From contig CAWIMX010000001.1 in assembly GCA_963837345.1 (NCBI GenBank), forward strand, positions 1-64,000: a DNA stretch of 64,000 nucleotides, read 5' to 3'. How positions within the stretch are numbered: the stretch's first letter is position 1; each line of letters starts with the position of its first letter. This document shows positions 7,594 to 15,657 of this stretch, piece by piece. The notes beneath the pieces were generated by a model. It worked only from the letters and a program-made list of their open reading frames with translations. It was not told where the DNA came from and ran no database searches. Source of the DNA: CAWIMX01 sp963837345 (lineage in GTDB: Bacteria > Acidobacteriota > Vicinamibacteria > Vicinamibacterales > CAVVIG01). The translations under genes were made by a program, and so were the position numbers.

Positions 7594-8313
7594 CTATCGG
7601 ATGACTTTCGCGATCACTCCTTGCCAGATGGCCGTTTGGCCAATCGCGAGCCTGGCCGGTTGCGAGACCAGAAGAAGCAGCCCACTCCAGATGTAAGCCG
7701 GGTGAATTCGATGGTCGACAACCCAATCGTGACCGATGCCGGCGAGAACGAAGAGATCGGTGACCACAAAGAAGGGTACCGGTCCACTCTGCATGAGTGC
7801 GAACGGCCAGCGCGAAATGGCCGCCCCCAGGAGTCCAATCGTCGCGACCAGCATCAACCGCTTGTGCGTTTCTGGGTGCCGCCGATAGACAATACCTGCG
7901 CCGGCCAGGATCCCGAATACGACCATGTCGGCGAACGGCGTCGCGAGAAATGCCAACGTCCCGGCGCCACCGGTTGCGACATTCCGGCGCCCGAATCCGA
8001 CCGCCGTTGCGAGCCCAACCGCGACCAAGAGAGCCGCGAGCCACGCACCAGCAAGCCCGAGCCGACGGTGAGTCGTGACGCGACCGACTGCGATGAGCAA
8101 GGTCTGCACGGCGAACAAGCCGATCCAGGCCGAGAAGATCAACCCGTGGAAATGGACCAGCGGGGAAAGAGGCGCTGTTCCAAAGTAGCCCTTGAGGTAG
8201 TACGTGGGTGCGAACCCGACGAACACGGTCACAATCGCCGCAACAGCCATGCCGCCATAAAAGACGCGACCTCGTCGCCGGCCCGCGTTAGCTGCTGAAG
8301 GACTCGCAGACAT
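7594..8313 (-). CDS. Polytopic membrane protein (cassette gene)
   Basis: A 239-residue protein when started at ATG 8313 (MSASPSAANAGRRRGRVFYG); an open frame extends upstream to 8502 but crosses the neighbouring attC, so that start is unlikely. Six or seven hydrophobic segments are visible. Histidines cluster between segments (LVHFHGLIFSAWIGLF, RRHPETHKRLMLVATIGL, VVDHRIHPAYIW). That pattern would suit a haem- or metal-binding membrane protein, but this is only a suggestion. No named family recognised. Confidence 0.65.
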   Translation of the reverse strand: MSASPSAANAGRRRGRVFYGGMAVAAIVTVFVGFAPTYYLKGYFGTAPLSPLVHFHGLIFSAWIGLFAVQTLLIAVGRVTTHRRLGLAGAWLAALLVAVGLATAVGFGRRNVATGGAGTLAFLATPFADMVVFGILAGAGIVYRRHPETHKRLMLVATIGLLGAAISRWPFALMQSGPVPFFVVTDLFVLAGIGHDWVVDHRIHPAYIWSGLLLLVSQPARLAIGQTAIWQGVIAKVIR

Positions 8314-8366
8314 CGATACATTCCTCGATTCGCCGCCCGACCGTCCCAGCCTGAACGACATCGTCC

Positions 8367-8450
8367 GCCCAACGTACCAAATGAGCCGCGCGGCGTGGCG
8401 ACAGAATTCCAGCGAGTGGGTGGCGCGTCGGCTCCATTTGGGTGTGAGAC
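8367..8450 (-). repeat. attC site, second family
   Basis: GCCCAAC (8367-8373) and GTGAGAC (8444-8450) flank arms ACCAAATGAGCCGCGC and GCGTCGGCTCCATTTGGG with a longer variable centre. Confidence 0.72.
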
Positions 8451-8533
8451 GGCCCGAGGTGTGGCCCCTCCGCCTACACGCGTTCTTAGAGGCTAGGCGC
8501 ATCCAGGGAGCGTCCGTGTGTAGCCGGACCCGC

Positions 8534-9169
8534 CTACCGCTGGTCTTTGGCGCGAAGATAGACGTAGCCCCTCATGTCAATGTCTCGCTGCGTCGAGACG
8601 TTCGTGCCCGGGAGTATGTCTCCGTGCGACTTAGCGCTCAGATTGAACTGGCCCGAGGCCCCTAAGAACCGTCCAGTTCCGCCGGTCACGGTTCCTCCAC
8701 CCGTGGCCTCGCTGTTGGGCGGAGGCGGCGAGTCGGATACCTGCATAGCTCGGATGCTGACCGTCAGGACATCTCCATCCTCTGCGGTGATGGTCAACAA
8801 CGCGACGATGGTTGGGGGCGGGGCGAAGATGCAGGCGTCGGCGTGTATGGCGGCCTCGCCAATGTGCGTGCCCCTGAACTCCCCGTCCGACGTGAGCTGA
8901 GATCGGACTTCGCCCACACTTCCCCGAGGGTGCGGTTTCCGTACCCGGTCGCAGAAGTCGGCCGAGAACTGGGGGTCCGCAGCGGACACGGGTTGATTGT
9001 TGTTGATCGTGCCGCTGATGTGGAACAACTCGGCGCCAGCAGGCACTTCCACCGGAGCCGCGGGCTCTACAACCAGGTCCTGCGCTTGCGCGTGCGCGGG
9101 CACCACGCAGACGCAGACACAGGTCACGAACATCGCACAGGAACTGCTCAGACTCGCGAACTTCGACAT
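8534..9169 (-). CDS. Secreted protein of unknown function
   Basis: A 211-residue protein when started at ATG 9169 (MSKFASLSSSCAMF). It has a hydrophobic signal peptide ending near VVPAHAQAQD (residues about 25-34), so it should be exported. The mature part contains ISGTINNNQPVSAADPQF and a C-terminal GGGTVTGGTGRFLGASGQFN. That glycine pattern occurs in several exported beta-barrel-like proteins. No catalytic motif recognised. Longer frames upstream cross an attC and are rejected. Confidence 0.6.
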   Translation of the reverse strand: MSKFASLSSSCAMFVTCVCVCVVPAHAQAQDLVVEPAAPVEVPAGAELFHISGTINNNQPVSAADPQFSADFCDRVRKPHPRGSVGEVRSQLTSDGEFRGTHIGEAAIHADACIFAPPPTIVALLTITAEDGDVLTVSIRAMQVSDSPPPPNSEATGGGTVTGGTGRFLGASGQFNLSAKSHGDILPGTNVSTQRDIDMRGYVYLRAKDQR

Positions 9170-9227
9170 GGCGCACACCTCTTGCGACGCGGTGCCACTC
9201 TTGCGCAGCGGCGGAAGTCGGCCGACG

Positions 9228-9300
9228 CCCTGACGCCCGGGCTTCAGCCTTGGTGGCTCAGGATCGCACCAGCCGCCGCCGGCTGCAAGCCGTGTTAGGC
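9228..9300 (-). repeat. attC site
   Basis: CCCTGAC (9228-9234) and GTTAGGC (9294-9300). Arms GCTTCAGCCTTGGTGGCT and AGCCGCCGCCGGCTGCAAGC are main family. Confidence 0.82.
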
Positions 9301-9308
9301 GGTCTGGC

Positions 9309-9890
9309 TCACCTGGTTGTGACGGTCCCGACATAACCCGACACCGCCCGGAGGCACGGCCCACCATTGCCCGATACAACGACGACCGTACGCCCGCGAA
9401 CACTCCGGAATGTCCCTGGCGACCTCGGATATTGAACGGGCAGTTCGGGCACCCGGTCACTGGTGAACCGCAAGCCGTAGACCGTGACAAGTGAGTCAGA
9501 GCCTTCGTAGATCGCAGCGTAGCCCTCCTCGACGTCTTCGGCGCGCTGCAGACGAAGCTGTGACGTCGCGGCGGCGGTCAGGGGCGGCCCGTCTGGAAGC
9601 GGCGACGGGCTCACGACCCGCTCTCGTATGGCGGCAAGGATTGCACGATCGCTTCCCCTCCATGGATTATTCGGAATGGGAAGGCCTGCCCACAGCCCGC
9701 CGCGGACGCGGCCCTCTGGGGTAGCGACGGCGGGTGACACGGCGAGGCGGCATCCCGACACCAAGCGAGGCTGCGGCACGGTCAAGTCCTCGAGGAAAAG
9801 CGCGCCTTGCCCCATGACAGGTGGCGCTGGCGTGAAGACCACGGTGAGCGCGGTCAGCACCATCGCTGACATGGCCAAGCGACTGTTCAT
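9309..9890 (-). CDS. Secreted protein of unknown function
   Basis: A 193-residue protein when started at ATG 9890 (MNSRLAMSAMVLTALTVVFT). The signal peptide has a hydrophobic core and a likely cut near PPVMGQGA (residues about 24-31). The mature region has no recognised domain; its end is PCLRAVSGYVGTVTTR. It is a single-gene cassette between an attC and a damaged cassette on its right. The start is supported by the position of the signal peptide. Confidence 0.6.
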   Translation of the reverse strand: MNSRLAMSAMVLTALTVVFTPAPPVMGQGALFLEDLTVPQPRLVSGCRLAVSPAVATPEGRVRGGLWAGLPIPNNPWRGSDRAILAAIRERVVSPSPLPDGPPLTAAATSQLRLQRAEDVEEGYAAIYEGSDSLVTVYGLRFTSDRVPELPVQYPRSPGTFRSVRGRTVVVVSGNGGPCLRAVSGYVGTVTTR

Positions 9891-9899
9891 GGGTAATCC

Positions 9900-9924
9900 G
9901 CCCAACGCGCGTTCACGGTATCCG
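9900..9924 (-). repeat. Residual attC half-site
   Basis: A perfect GCCCAAC core (9900-9906) stands just outside the secreted-protein gene, but the rest of an attC is missing. The sequence runs straight into the 3' end of the metallo-beta-lactamase pseudogene, which suggests a deletion through the site. Confidence 0.4.
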
Positions 9925-10661
9925 GATGCATTGGAGATCCTCCGCTGCCTCGATGAGCCCGGAGAAGGTCTTGCGTACCTCGGCAATCGAATCGCCCAGA
10001 TTGAACAGACTGAACCATTGGGGAGTGGAGATCACCGATGGGGCCTTGATGAAGTGACTCAACACCAGGATCTTGGCCTTCGCGCTCTGCGCCACTTGGC
10101 CAACCGTCGCCGGCCGTGCGTGGACTTGCGCAAACGAACGGAGGCGCTTGCTGAGAGGCCCCAAGGTGCATGACCAGGATGTCAGCACCGGAGGCGAATT
10201 CGACGGCGCTGACCTCGACCCCAGCATCGGAGAAGACGCGCTGTGACGCACCAACCGTGGCGTCCACCACCGTGAGGTCGAGGCGGACACCTTGGCCAGG
10301 CTGCCCTACCGTCCCGCCCAGGATGGGGAACGCTCCCGTGCTCGGATCGAACAGGCGTGATCGCCAGTAGCGAGAGGTCCTGCAGCCGCGCGCCGGCCTC
10401 GCCGAACCGAAGAAACGTTCCCCCTCCCGCGTCGACCATCATGACCGACTTGCCGTTCTGCCAGACCAAGTAGCCGGTTGATGCTCGCGTCCCGCCGGCG
10501 TACGGTCCACCCGAACCCAAGACCTGTAAGGCCAGCGGTTCGGTGGCACAGGTTCCCTGGGCCGCTGCAGGCGCACTTGGCGCGACGAAGACGGAGCCGA
10601 GGGCCACGATCGCGGCAAGTGCAGATGACGGAAGGTGGGTTCGGCACATTGGCTGTCGCAT
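9913..10661 (-). pseudogene. Metallo-beta-lactamase-fold hydrolase pseudogene
   Basis: The N-terminal part (from ATG 10661) has a signal peptide and LQVLGSGGPYAGGTRASTGY, then KSVMMVDAGGGTFLRFGEAG and LQDLSLLAIT, where a HxHxDH metal site should follow in this fold. Instead the sequence jumps to a later part of the protein, so the metal site is deleted. The C-terminal region (AKILVLSHFIKAPSV, ending AAEDLQCIRIP) is in another frame, with a further shift between. Several lesions mean it cannot make a working hydrolase. The fold suggests a periplasmic hydrolase ancestor. Confidence 0.7.
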
Positions 10662-10687
10662 CAGGACCTCTCGGTTCTTGTCGGACG

Positions 10688-10760
10688 GCCCAACGCCCAG
10701 GCTTCAGCCGCGGCGGCTCAGCATTTCACCAGCCGCCGTCGGCTGCAGGCCGTGTCAGAC
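10688..10760 (-). repeat. attC site
   Basis: GCCCAAC (10688-10694) and GTCAGAC (10754-10760). On the minus strand the arms CTGCAGCCGACGGCGGCT and AGCCGCCGCGGCTGAAG pair leaving one unpaired A. This is a clean example used to fix cassette orientation. Confidence 0.87.
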
Positions 10761-10778
10761 CGCCGTTCAAGAAGGCCC

Positions 10779-10809
10779 TTGACCCTGACGCAAGGTCAGG
10801 GTTGACCAT
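10779..10809 (+). promoter_or_regulatory. Putative MerR operator/promoter
   Basis: An inverted repeat ACCCTGAC-N5-GTCAGGGT (10782-10802) overlaps a -35-like TTGACC (10779-10784). A weak -10 (GACCAT, 10804-10809) follows after a 19-bp spacer, the long spacing typical of MerR-type promoters. The MerR gene starts at 10816, so the transcript may have almost no leader. The protein probably binds here to control itself. Confidence 0.5.
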
Positions 10810-10815
10810 GTAGCC

Positions 10816-11553
10816 ATGCCTTCCGTTCCCCCTAGAACCTATCGTGTTGGCGAATTTGCCCGGTTGGCCGGCGTCACGCCTCGCGCGCTTCACCACTATG
10901 ACCGGTTGGGGCTCCTGAAGCCACGGCGCACCGCCGCTGGGTATCGCAGGTACACCGACCGTGATCTGGAGCGGCTCGTACAGGTGGTCGCGTTGAAATT
11001 CATCGGAATCCCACTGAAGAAGATTAGCCGCCTTGCAGCGACCGGAACCGCCGACTTGGCCAACGCTCTGCGCGCGCAGGGGCAGGCATTGGAGGAGAAA
11101 CGACGACTCTTGGATCAGGCCATCGGCGCAGTTCATGAGGCTGAGGCCAGTCTACAACGCGATGGGGAAACAGCGCCGGCCCTGTATCGGCGCATCATTG
11201 AGGTGATTGAGATGCAAAGCAACAGCGACTGGAACGCCAAATACCAGGAGTTGGTCGAGGCGAAAGCGGCTCGCCTGAAGACGCTGTCGCCAGGAGACCT
11301 CAACGCGCTTCGCAAAGAATGGTCGATGCTCGTTGAGGACGTCCGGGCGGTCCTGACGGACGACCCTGCCGGGCCGCAAGCGCAGGAACTGGCCGGCCGT
11401 TGGCTCAAGCTTCTTGGACGCCTGATGGGAGGGCCAGTGGACCGGGCCATGCTCGGTTCTGGCGCCGCGTACCAAACCGGCAGCAAGTGGGGGCCATCCG
11501 AGGCCGACAAACCCGTCTGGGACTTCATGCAGAAAGCCTTGGCACAACGTTGA
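10816..11553 (+). CDS. MerR family regulator with TipAS domain
   Basis: A 245-residue transcription factor. Residues about 8-75 form the MerR winged helix-turn-helix (YRVGEFARLAGVTPRALHHY, then DRLGLLKPRRTAAGYRRYTD). A coiled-coil region follows (RAQGQALEEKRRLLDQAIGA), and then a C-terminal TipAS-type antibiotic-recognition-like domain (residues about 135-240, LSPGDLNALRKEWSMLVEDV). TipA proteins sense drugs or other ligands and activate genes. It points against the cassette direction, so it needs its own promoter; a dyad just upstream fits this. No resistance gene partner is visible in the same cassette. Confidence 0.85.
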   Translation: MPSVPPRTYRVGEFARLAGVTPRALHHYDRLGLLKPRRTAAGYRRYTDRDLERLVQVVALKFIGIPLKKISRLAATGTADLANALRAQGQALEEKRRLLDQAIGAVHEAEASLQRDGETAPALYRRIIEVIEMQSNSDWNAKYQELVEAKAARLKTLSPGDLNALRKEWSMLVEDVRAVLTDDPAGPQAQELAGRWLKLLGRLMGGPVDRAMLGSGAAYQTGSKWGPSEADKPVWDFMQKALAQR

Positions 11554-11561
11554 GAATTGCC

Positions 11562-11705
11562 GTCTAACGCCCAAGCTTCAGCCGCGGCGGATTCCCATGT
11601 CGGAGAATACGAAAGTCTTCGCCTGTTGGCGCTCAGCCTTTGACGGGCGAACTGCGAGCAACCCGAACATTTTGCGCATCGCCCGCTGCAACCGGTTGTT
11701 TAGGC
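11562..11705 (-). repeat. attC site, long and degenerate
   Basis: GTCTAAC (11562-11568) begins a clear main-family arm (AGCTTCAGCCGCGGCGG). A likely second arm (CCCGCTGCAACCGG) and core TTTAGGC end at 11705, giving about 144 bp with a long variable centre. It may instead be a half-site joined to other DNA. Confidence 0.45.
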
Positions 11706-11727
11706 GCTGGCACTTGGTGAGGACGCT

Positions 11728-12411
11728 TCAACCGCCGCAAAGCCCTTTTGGCGCCCAGTCTTGCACAGGAAAGCCGGCAGGTTGCGTGGAGTCGTGGACG
11801 ACTAGAAGGATCGCTCGTCGACGGCCCGTGCCACGACCCGTGAGGACCATCGGCAATCCGGCCTTCACCACACCGCCTTCGCCAGCCCGTACGACGAGGG
11901 TACCCTCCGGAGTTTCAAGACACTGCTCGCCCTCAAGCACGTACCAAGCTTCGGGCCCTGGATGTTTGTGGATCGCGGACGTCATCCCAGGTGCGAACGT
12001 CCCTTCACCATATTGAACGGCATACGAACCCGCAGCGACAATCGGAAGAGGGCCGACACGCGAGACGCGTTTTCCGCTCGACGGACGCCAGTCCGCACGC
12101 GCGATTGTAAAGAGCCAGACTTGCCCGTAGGACTCGACGACGGTTCCACCAGCTTGCTTCGCAGCCTCTGCTGCTGCAATCGTCGGGTACGTATCCAAGT
12201 GCCAGTAAAGCGGACCGTCAGGAAGTTTGCCGAGCACCGCCGTGGCTGTGATAAAGCAGCCGAGTTCGCCAGTCCGATCCGCAACAGGCACACAATTGAC
12301 GACGCCACTGTCACCGTCCGCCAACCTGCTCCATCCGGCGAAAAGCACGAATGCGCCAACGACAACAAGCATCCACCTGCCTACTTGCCCACGGGTTCTG
12401 CTCTCGCTCAT
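11728..12411 (-). CDS. Membrane-anchored or exported cupin protein
   Basis: A 227-residue protein when started at ATG 12411 (MSESRTRGQVGRWMLVVVGA). It has one N-terminal hydrophobic segment (residues about 13-28), either an anchor or a signal peptide. A cupin barrel occupies the C-terminal half: FAPGMTSAIHKHPGPEAWYV, followed by LEGEQCLETPEGTLVVRAGE. The HKHPGPEAWYV motif holds the usual metal-ligand histidines and acid. The substrate is unknown. The frame extends upstream to 12486 but that start would run into the neighbouring attC. Confidence 0.72.
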   Translation of the reverse strand: MSESRTRGQVGRWMLVVVGAFVLFAGWSRLADGDSGVVNCVPVADRTGELGCFITATAVLGKLPDGPLYWHLDTYPTIAAAEAAKQAGGTVVESYGQVWLFTIARADWRPSSGKRVSRVGPLPIVAAGSYAVQYGEGTFAPGMTSAIHKHPGPEAWYVLEGEQCLETPEGTLVVRAGEGGVVKAGLPMVLTGRGTGRRRAILLVVHDSTQPAGFPVQDWAPKGLCGG

Positions 12412-12482
12412 TTGCGCAACTCCTTGGGGCGGTTCAACGAGACTCCCAGCGAAAAGCGACCAGCGGCTCGAATTCGGCGTGC

Positions 12483-12555
12483 GCATAACGCCCAGGCTTC
12501 AGCCGCGCCGGCTCAGGATCGCACCAGCCGGCGTCGGCTGCAAGCCTTGTGAGGC
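12483..12555 (-). repeat. attC site
   Basis: GCATAAC (12483-12489) and GTGAGGC (12549-12555), with main-family arms CTTCAGCCGCGCCGGCT and AGCCGGCGTCGGCTGCAAG. Confidence 0.82.
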
Positions 12556-12570
12556 TGCGTCGCGACTAGG

Positions 12571-12725
12571 TTACGACTGATCCTGACGCCGCTTCGCAAC
12601 GTTTCTCGACCCGCGCAGGAAGGCCTCAAGAACCCGAACCGCCTGGTCCCGCGAGTCCCGAGCGATGGATGCAGGTAACGACCTCGTCGAGGCCGCTCCG
12701 GGCGGATTCGGCCCAGACTACTGCG
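12571..12725 (-). pseudogene. RelE/ParE-type toxin remnant
   Basis: Immediately after the antitoxin frame, minus-strand text VVWAESARSGLDEVV matches the start of ParE-family toxins. A second frame then reads RDQAVRVLEAFLRGS and stops at TAA (12571-12573). The toxin is normally about 95 residues; here only about half remains and it is frameshifted, so it should be inactive. It overlaps the antitoxin end, as usual for these pairs. Confidence 0.55.
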
Positions 12726-12914
12726 CGGCGCCGAGGAGCCACTTCCGGCGCAGCTCCGCCTCGACCTGTTCGTGAGGAATGGTGCGCCCCGCCGCAGCGT
12801 CGGCCTCACACGCTCGACGGCCTGCAGCACGTACAGGTGGTCCAGCACGTCGTCGAGGCTGCAGTCCTCAGGCAGCCGGTCGAGAGGGGCTCGGGCCGCT
12901 TCTGTGGTCGTCAT
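12718..12914 (-). pseudogene. Antitoxin of a ParDE-like pair, frameshifted
   Basis: From ATG 12914 the protein reads MTTTEAARAPLDRLPEDCSL, then DDVLDHLYVLQAVER. This matches small antitoxins of RelE/ParE modules that bind DNA and neutralise the toxin. A one-base deletion near 12812-12816 throws it out of frame. The proper ending GRTIPHEQVEAELRRKWLLG is encoded in the next frame, stopping at TAG 12718-12720. With the base restored it would be about 65 residues. It sits in its own cassette with a damaged toxin. Confidence 0.6.
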
Positions 12915-12963
12915 GAGAAGTAGTTCCAGCATACGCGGAGCCTGCCGGTTGTCTGGCTCAGCA

Positions 12964-13037
12964 GCCTAACGCCCAGGCTTCAGCCGCGGCGGCTCTTCAT
13001 CGGATCGGCCGCCGTCGGCTGCAAACGCCTGTTGGCC
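12964..13037 (-). repeat. attC site
   Basis: GCCTAAC (12964-12970) and GTTGGCC (13031-13037), with arms CTTCAGCCGCGGCGGCT and GGCCGCCGTCGGCTGCAAA. Confidence 0.85.
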
Positions 13038-13042
13038 CGCTT

Positions 13043-13573
13043 CTACGCATTCGGCCACACAAACAGCACGCACGGCTCCTCGGGCAATGTCACCGGATAG
13101 CGCGGCTGCGGCAATCCGCCGCGTTCCTGGAAACCCGCCTTGAGCAACGCCCTTCGCTCAGGCTCGTTAGCCGCAAGCGTGAAGGCGAAGACGGTCTTGG
13201 ATTCTCGGCGAGTTGCCAGGTACTCGGCCGCCATGCGCTGGACCGCGGTTCCGAAGCCGTGGCTCCTGTCAGCGGGATCGGCAAGAAAGATGTTCAACTC
13301 CCAATCGATCGTATCGTCGGGTCTTTCAAACTGCCACGACCGCCAATAGAATCGACCGATCGGCTTCCGGTCGGAAACGCGGCGAATCATGAAGTACTGC
13401 CGATCCGGTATGTACAGGAAGACGTCCCGGAGCTCTTCCGCTGAAAGCGCCGGCACTCGCTTGTAAGGGCCTTGGGCGATAGGATCCAGCGTCCAAGCGA
13501 TCAGTAGGTCGACATTGCCAGAATCTGCCGGCTCGAGTCTAACTACCGCGTTTTCGAGATCTGGACGTGACAT
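13043..13573 (-). CDS. GNAT N-acetyltransferase (RimJ/RimL-like)
   Basis: A 176-residue acetyltransferase. It opens with VVRLEPADSGNVDLLIAWTL and carries the motif-A region ADPADRSHGFGTAVQRMAAEY (residues about 97-117), where the glycines contact acetyl-CoA pyrophosphate. RALLKAGFQERGGL near residue 145 is the usual RimJ/L-type C-terminal signature (neighbour-growing 'kaGF'). The acceptor substrate is unknown. It is a complete cassette gene starting at ATG 13573 with attC directly downstream. Confidence 0.82.
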   Translation of the reverse strand: MSRPDLENAVVRLEPADSGNVDLLIAWTLDPIAQGPYKRVPALSAEELRDVFLYIPDRQYFMIRRVSDRKPIGRFYWRSWQFERPDDTIDWELNIFLADPADRSHGFGTAVQRMAAEYLATRRESKTVFAFTLAANEPERRALLKAGFQERGGLPQPRYPVTLPEEPCVLFVWPNA

Positions 13574-13591
13574 CTCGAGCTATAACTTGTC

Positions 13592-13621
13592 GGCCTAACG
13601 CGCCAAATGAGCCGCCCGCAT
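13592..13621 (-). repeat. attC half-site, second family
   Basis: GCCTAAC (13592-13598) followed by CGCCAAATGAGCCG is the distal half of a second-family attC. The other arm and core are absent; the sequence continues directly into the truncated VOC gene. Confidence 0.6.
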
Positions 13622-13759
13622 TCACGAGCCAGTGCCAGAAACTCGCAACTGAAACCCCAAGACGTCGCGGTAATATTCCGCGGTGCTGGCGACGTCTGGC
13701 ACGGTGAACTGGAAAACAGCGGCCTCGAATCGGACTGTGCCGGACTGCCCTGCAATCAT
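13622..13759 (-). pseudogene. VOC (glyoxalase/bleomycin resistance) N-terminal fragment
   Basis: ATG 13759 opens a 45-residue frame whose text FQFTVPDVASTAEYYRDVLG is the first beta-alpha-beta unit of vicinal-oxygen-chelate proteins. The frame ends at TGA (13622-13624) just where attC-derived sequence starts. A normal family member has about 120-150 residues, so the 3' two-thirds of the gene and half of its attC were removed by one deletion. Confidence 0.65.
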
Positions 13760-13782
13760 GCGTCCTCCGCAATCCTGCGTCC

Positions 13783-13855
13783 ACCCAACGTCCAGGCTTC
13801 AGCCGCGCCGGATCACTATTAGGCCAGCCGCCGTCGGCTGCAAGCCGTGTTAGGC
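13783..13855 (-). repeat. attC site
   Basis: ACCCAAC (13783-13789) and GTTAGGC (13849-13855). Arms CTTCAGCCGCGCCGGAT and AGCCGCCGTCGGCTGCAAG. Confidence 0.85.
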
Positions 13856-14392
13856 GGCCCGCGAATCCTCGAACACTTCGGCCACGTAGTAGTCGCCAGG
13901 TTCGGGCTGCTCGATCGAGAAGCGACTCGCGCCGGCGATGGCAGCGTCAAGTGAATCGAAGAGGCAGCATTCGTTTGCTCCCATCTCTCGCGCCATGACG
14001 TTGCACGAGAGCGGTGAGCATTCGAACCCAAGCACCGACGGAAAGGACTTGCTCACGCTGTCGAAACCACGGGGCGTGAACGTCTCCGGCATAGCATCCG
14101 GATGGACGTCCGGAGGCAACACTATCTCGTGCCGCCGCCAGCCTCGAAAGAGGTCAGTATAGATGCAACACGCAAACAGACGGAAGTGTGCCGCCTGATC
14201 CGGTTGAACGACAGAGAGCGCGTCGGCGCCCCGATTAAACCAGCCGAACTCATTGTGCAGCCAACGCTCAATCCAGTCATCGGGCGCAGAGGAAATGCAG
14301 TTGCTGACACTGCAGATTTCATGGACGCCACCCGCGTTTAGCCACACCGGCTCCACGGCGACCCACTGGGGCGAGTGCCCCGCATCAATCAT
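13850..14392 (-). CDS. Uncharacterised soluble protein (cassette gene)
   Basis: A 180-residue protein started at ATG 14392 (MIDAGHSPQWVAVEPVWLNA). The longer frame to 14659 crosses an IS end and is rejected. It is rich in Trp, Cys and acidic residues, with no signal peptide and no membrane helix. Text such as DDWIERWLHNEFGWFNRGAD and FRGWRRHEIVLPPDVHPDAM is not linked by me to a known family. Its stop overlaps the adjacent attC. The IS630 element lies about 70 bp upstream and may have removed its original upstream attC. Confidence 0.55.
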   Translation of the reverse strand: MIDAGHSPQWVAVEPVWLNAGGVHEICSVSNCISSAPDDWIERWLHNEFGWFNRGADALSVVQPDQAAHFRLFACCIYTDLFRGWRRHEIVLPPDVHPDAMPETFTPRGFDSVSKSFPSVLGFECSPLSCNVMAREMGANECCLFDSLDAAIAGASRFSIEQPEPGDYYVAEVFEDSRAA

Positions 14393-14463
14393 GGTGTGCA
14401 GCGGCCTGTTGGCCTGCGTGGATTCATGAGCTGAGTGCGGCAACTGATACCGATGAAATGAGC

Positions 14464-15631
14464 TAGTGTCCTGAGTCGGAAGTTGTGAAACGAAATATCG
14501 GTGCCTCTCGTACTTCGGGTACAAGGAGGCACCGATGCCACATGCGCGCCGTGGACGACCGAGCGACCGAGTGGTGATTCGCCCGAGCGAACGCACGACG
14601 TTGGAGCAATGGATCCGTCGACGGTCGACCGCGCAGGGGCTGGCGACGCGGGCGCGCATCGTGCTGGCGTGTGCGAGCGACCGTACCGATACCGACGTCG
14701 CGCGCGACTTGCGGGTGACTCGTCAGACCGTTGGCCGATGGCGACGCAGTCTTTAGGCGCATCGGCTCGACGGGCTGCTCGATGAGCCAAGACCCGGCGC
14801 GCCGCGACGCATTACCGATGCCATGATTGAACGTGTGATCACCGACACGCTCGAAACGACGCCACGCGATGCGACGCATTGGAGCACGCAGGCGATGGCG
14901 AAGCACGTCGGGCTCAGTCAATCGGCGATTGCGCGGATGTGGAAAGTCTTCGCGCTGCAGCCGCATCGGGTCGATACGTTCAAACTCTCGAAGGATCCGC
15001 TGTTTATCGACAAGGTACGGGACATCGTTGGCCTGTATCTGGCGCCGCCGGAACGGGCGCTGGTGCTCTGCGTCGACGAGAACTCGCAGATTCAAGCGCT
15101 CGACCGCAGCGCGCCCGTGTTGCCTCTGCGCCCTGACCAGGCCGAGCGACGAACCCACGACTACGTCCATCACGGCACCACGACGCTCTTCGCGGCGCTC
15201 GATGCAACGGCCGGCACGGTGATTGGCGAGTGCCACGCCCGCCATCGCGCGATCGAGTTCCGCCGATTCCTCGACACGATCGACGCGGCCGTCCCGCCGG
15301 ACCTCGACGTCCATCTCGTTCTCGATAACTATGCGACCCACAAAACCGCGGCGATTCGCCGCTGGTTTGCGAAGCGCCCGCGATATCACGTGCATTTCAC
15401 CCCTACGAGTGCGTCGTGGCTGAATCTCGTTGAGCGCTGGTCCGTAGAGCTGACGGAAAAGCAAATCCGACGCGGCGTCCACCGCAGCACGCGTGAGCTC
15501 GTCGATGCGATCCGCCAGTACTTGGCGGTCACGAACGACGCCCCGAAGCCGTTCGTATGGCACAAAACGGCTGACGAAATCCTGGCCAGTGTGGCGCGCT
15601 TTTGTCAGCGAACTTCAAGTTCGGCACACTA
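14464..15631 (+). mobile_element. IS630-family insertion sequence
   Basis: Imperfect terminal inverted repeats begin TAGTGTCCTGAGTCGGAAGTT at the left and TAGTGTGCCGAACTTGAAGTT at the right (reading inwards). TA stands at both ends (14464-14465 and 15630-15631), as expected for IS630 elements, which target and duplicate TA. The element is about 1.17 kb and holds one transposase gene with a premature stop. It sits inside the integron, between two cassette genes. Confidence 0.85.
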
Positions 15632-15632
15632 G
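14535..15632 (+). pseudogene. IS630 transposase interrupted by an amber codon
   Basis: One continuous frame encodes an N-terminal helix-turn-helix (ARDLRVTRQTVGRWRR) and a DDE catalytic domain. An in-frame TAG at 14754-14756 splits it after residue 73. The text resumes at once with HRLDGLLDEPRPGAPRRITD. The three catalytic acids are visible: VDENSQIQALDR, VLDNYATHK, and SWLNLVERWSVELTEKQIRR. Apart from the stop the protein is complete at about 365 residues. The internal ATG at 14823 would give only the catalytic part. The stop means the element is probably immobile on its own. Its final stop uses the right inverted repeat. Confidence 0.85.
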
Positions 15633-15657
15633 GTTGCTGAGAACGAGGACGATGCGG

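Noticed and set aside
12513..12932. A 139-residue protein spanning the antitoxin and beyond
   Set aside because: It is the antitoxin start read on through a frameshift into toxin and attC sequence.
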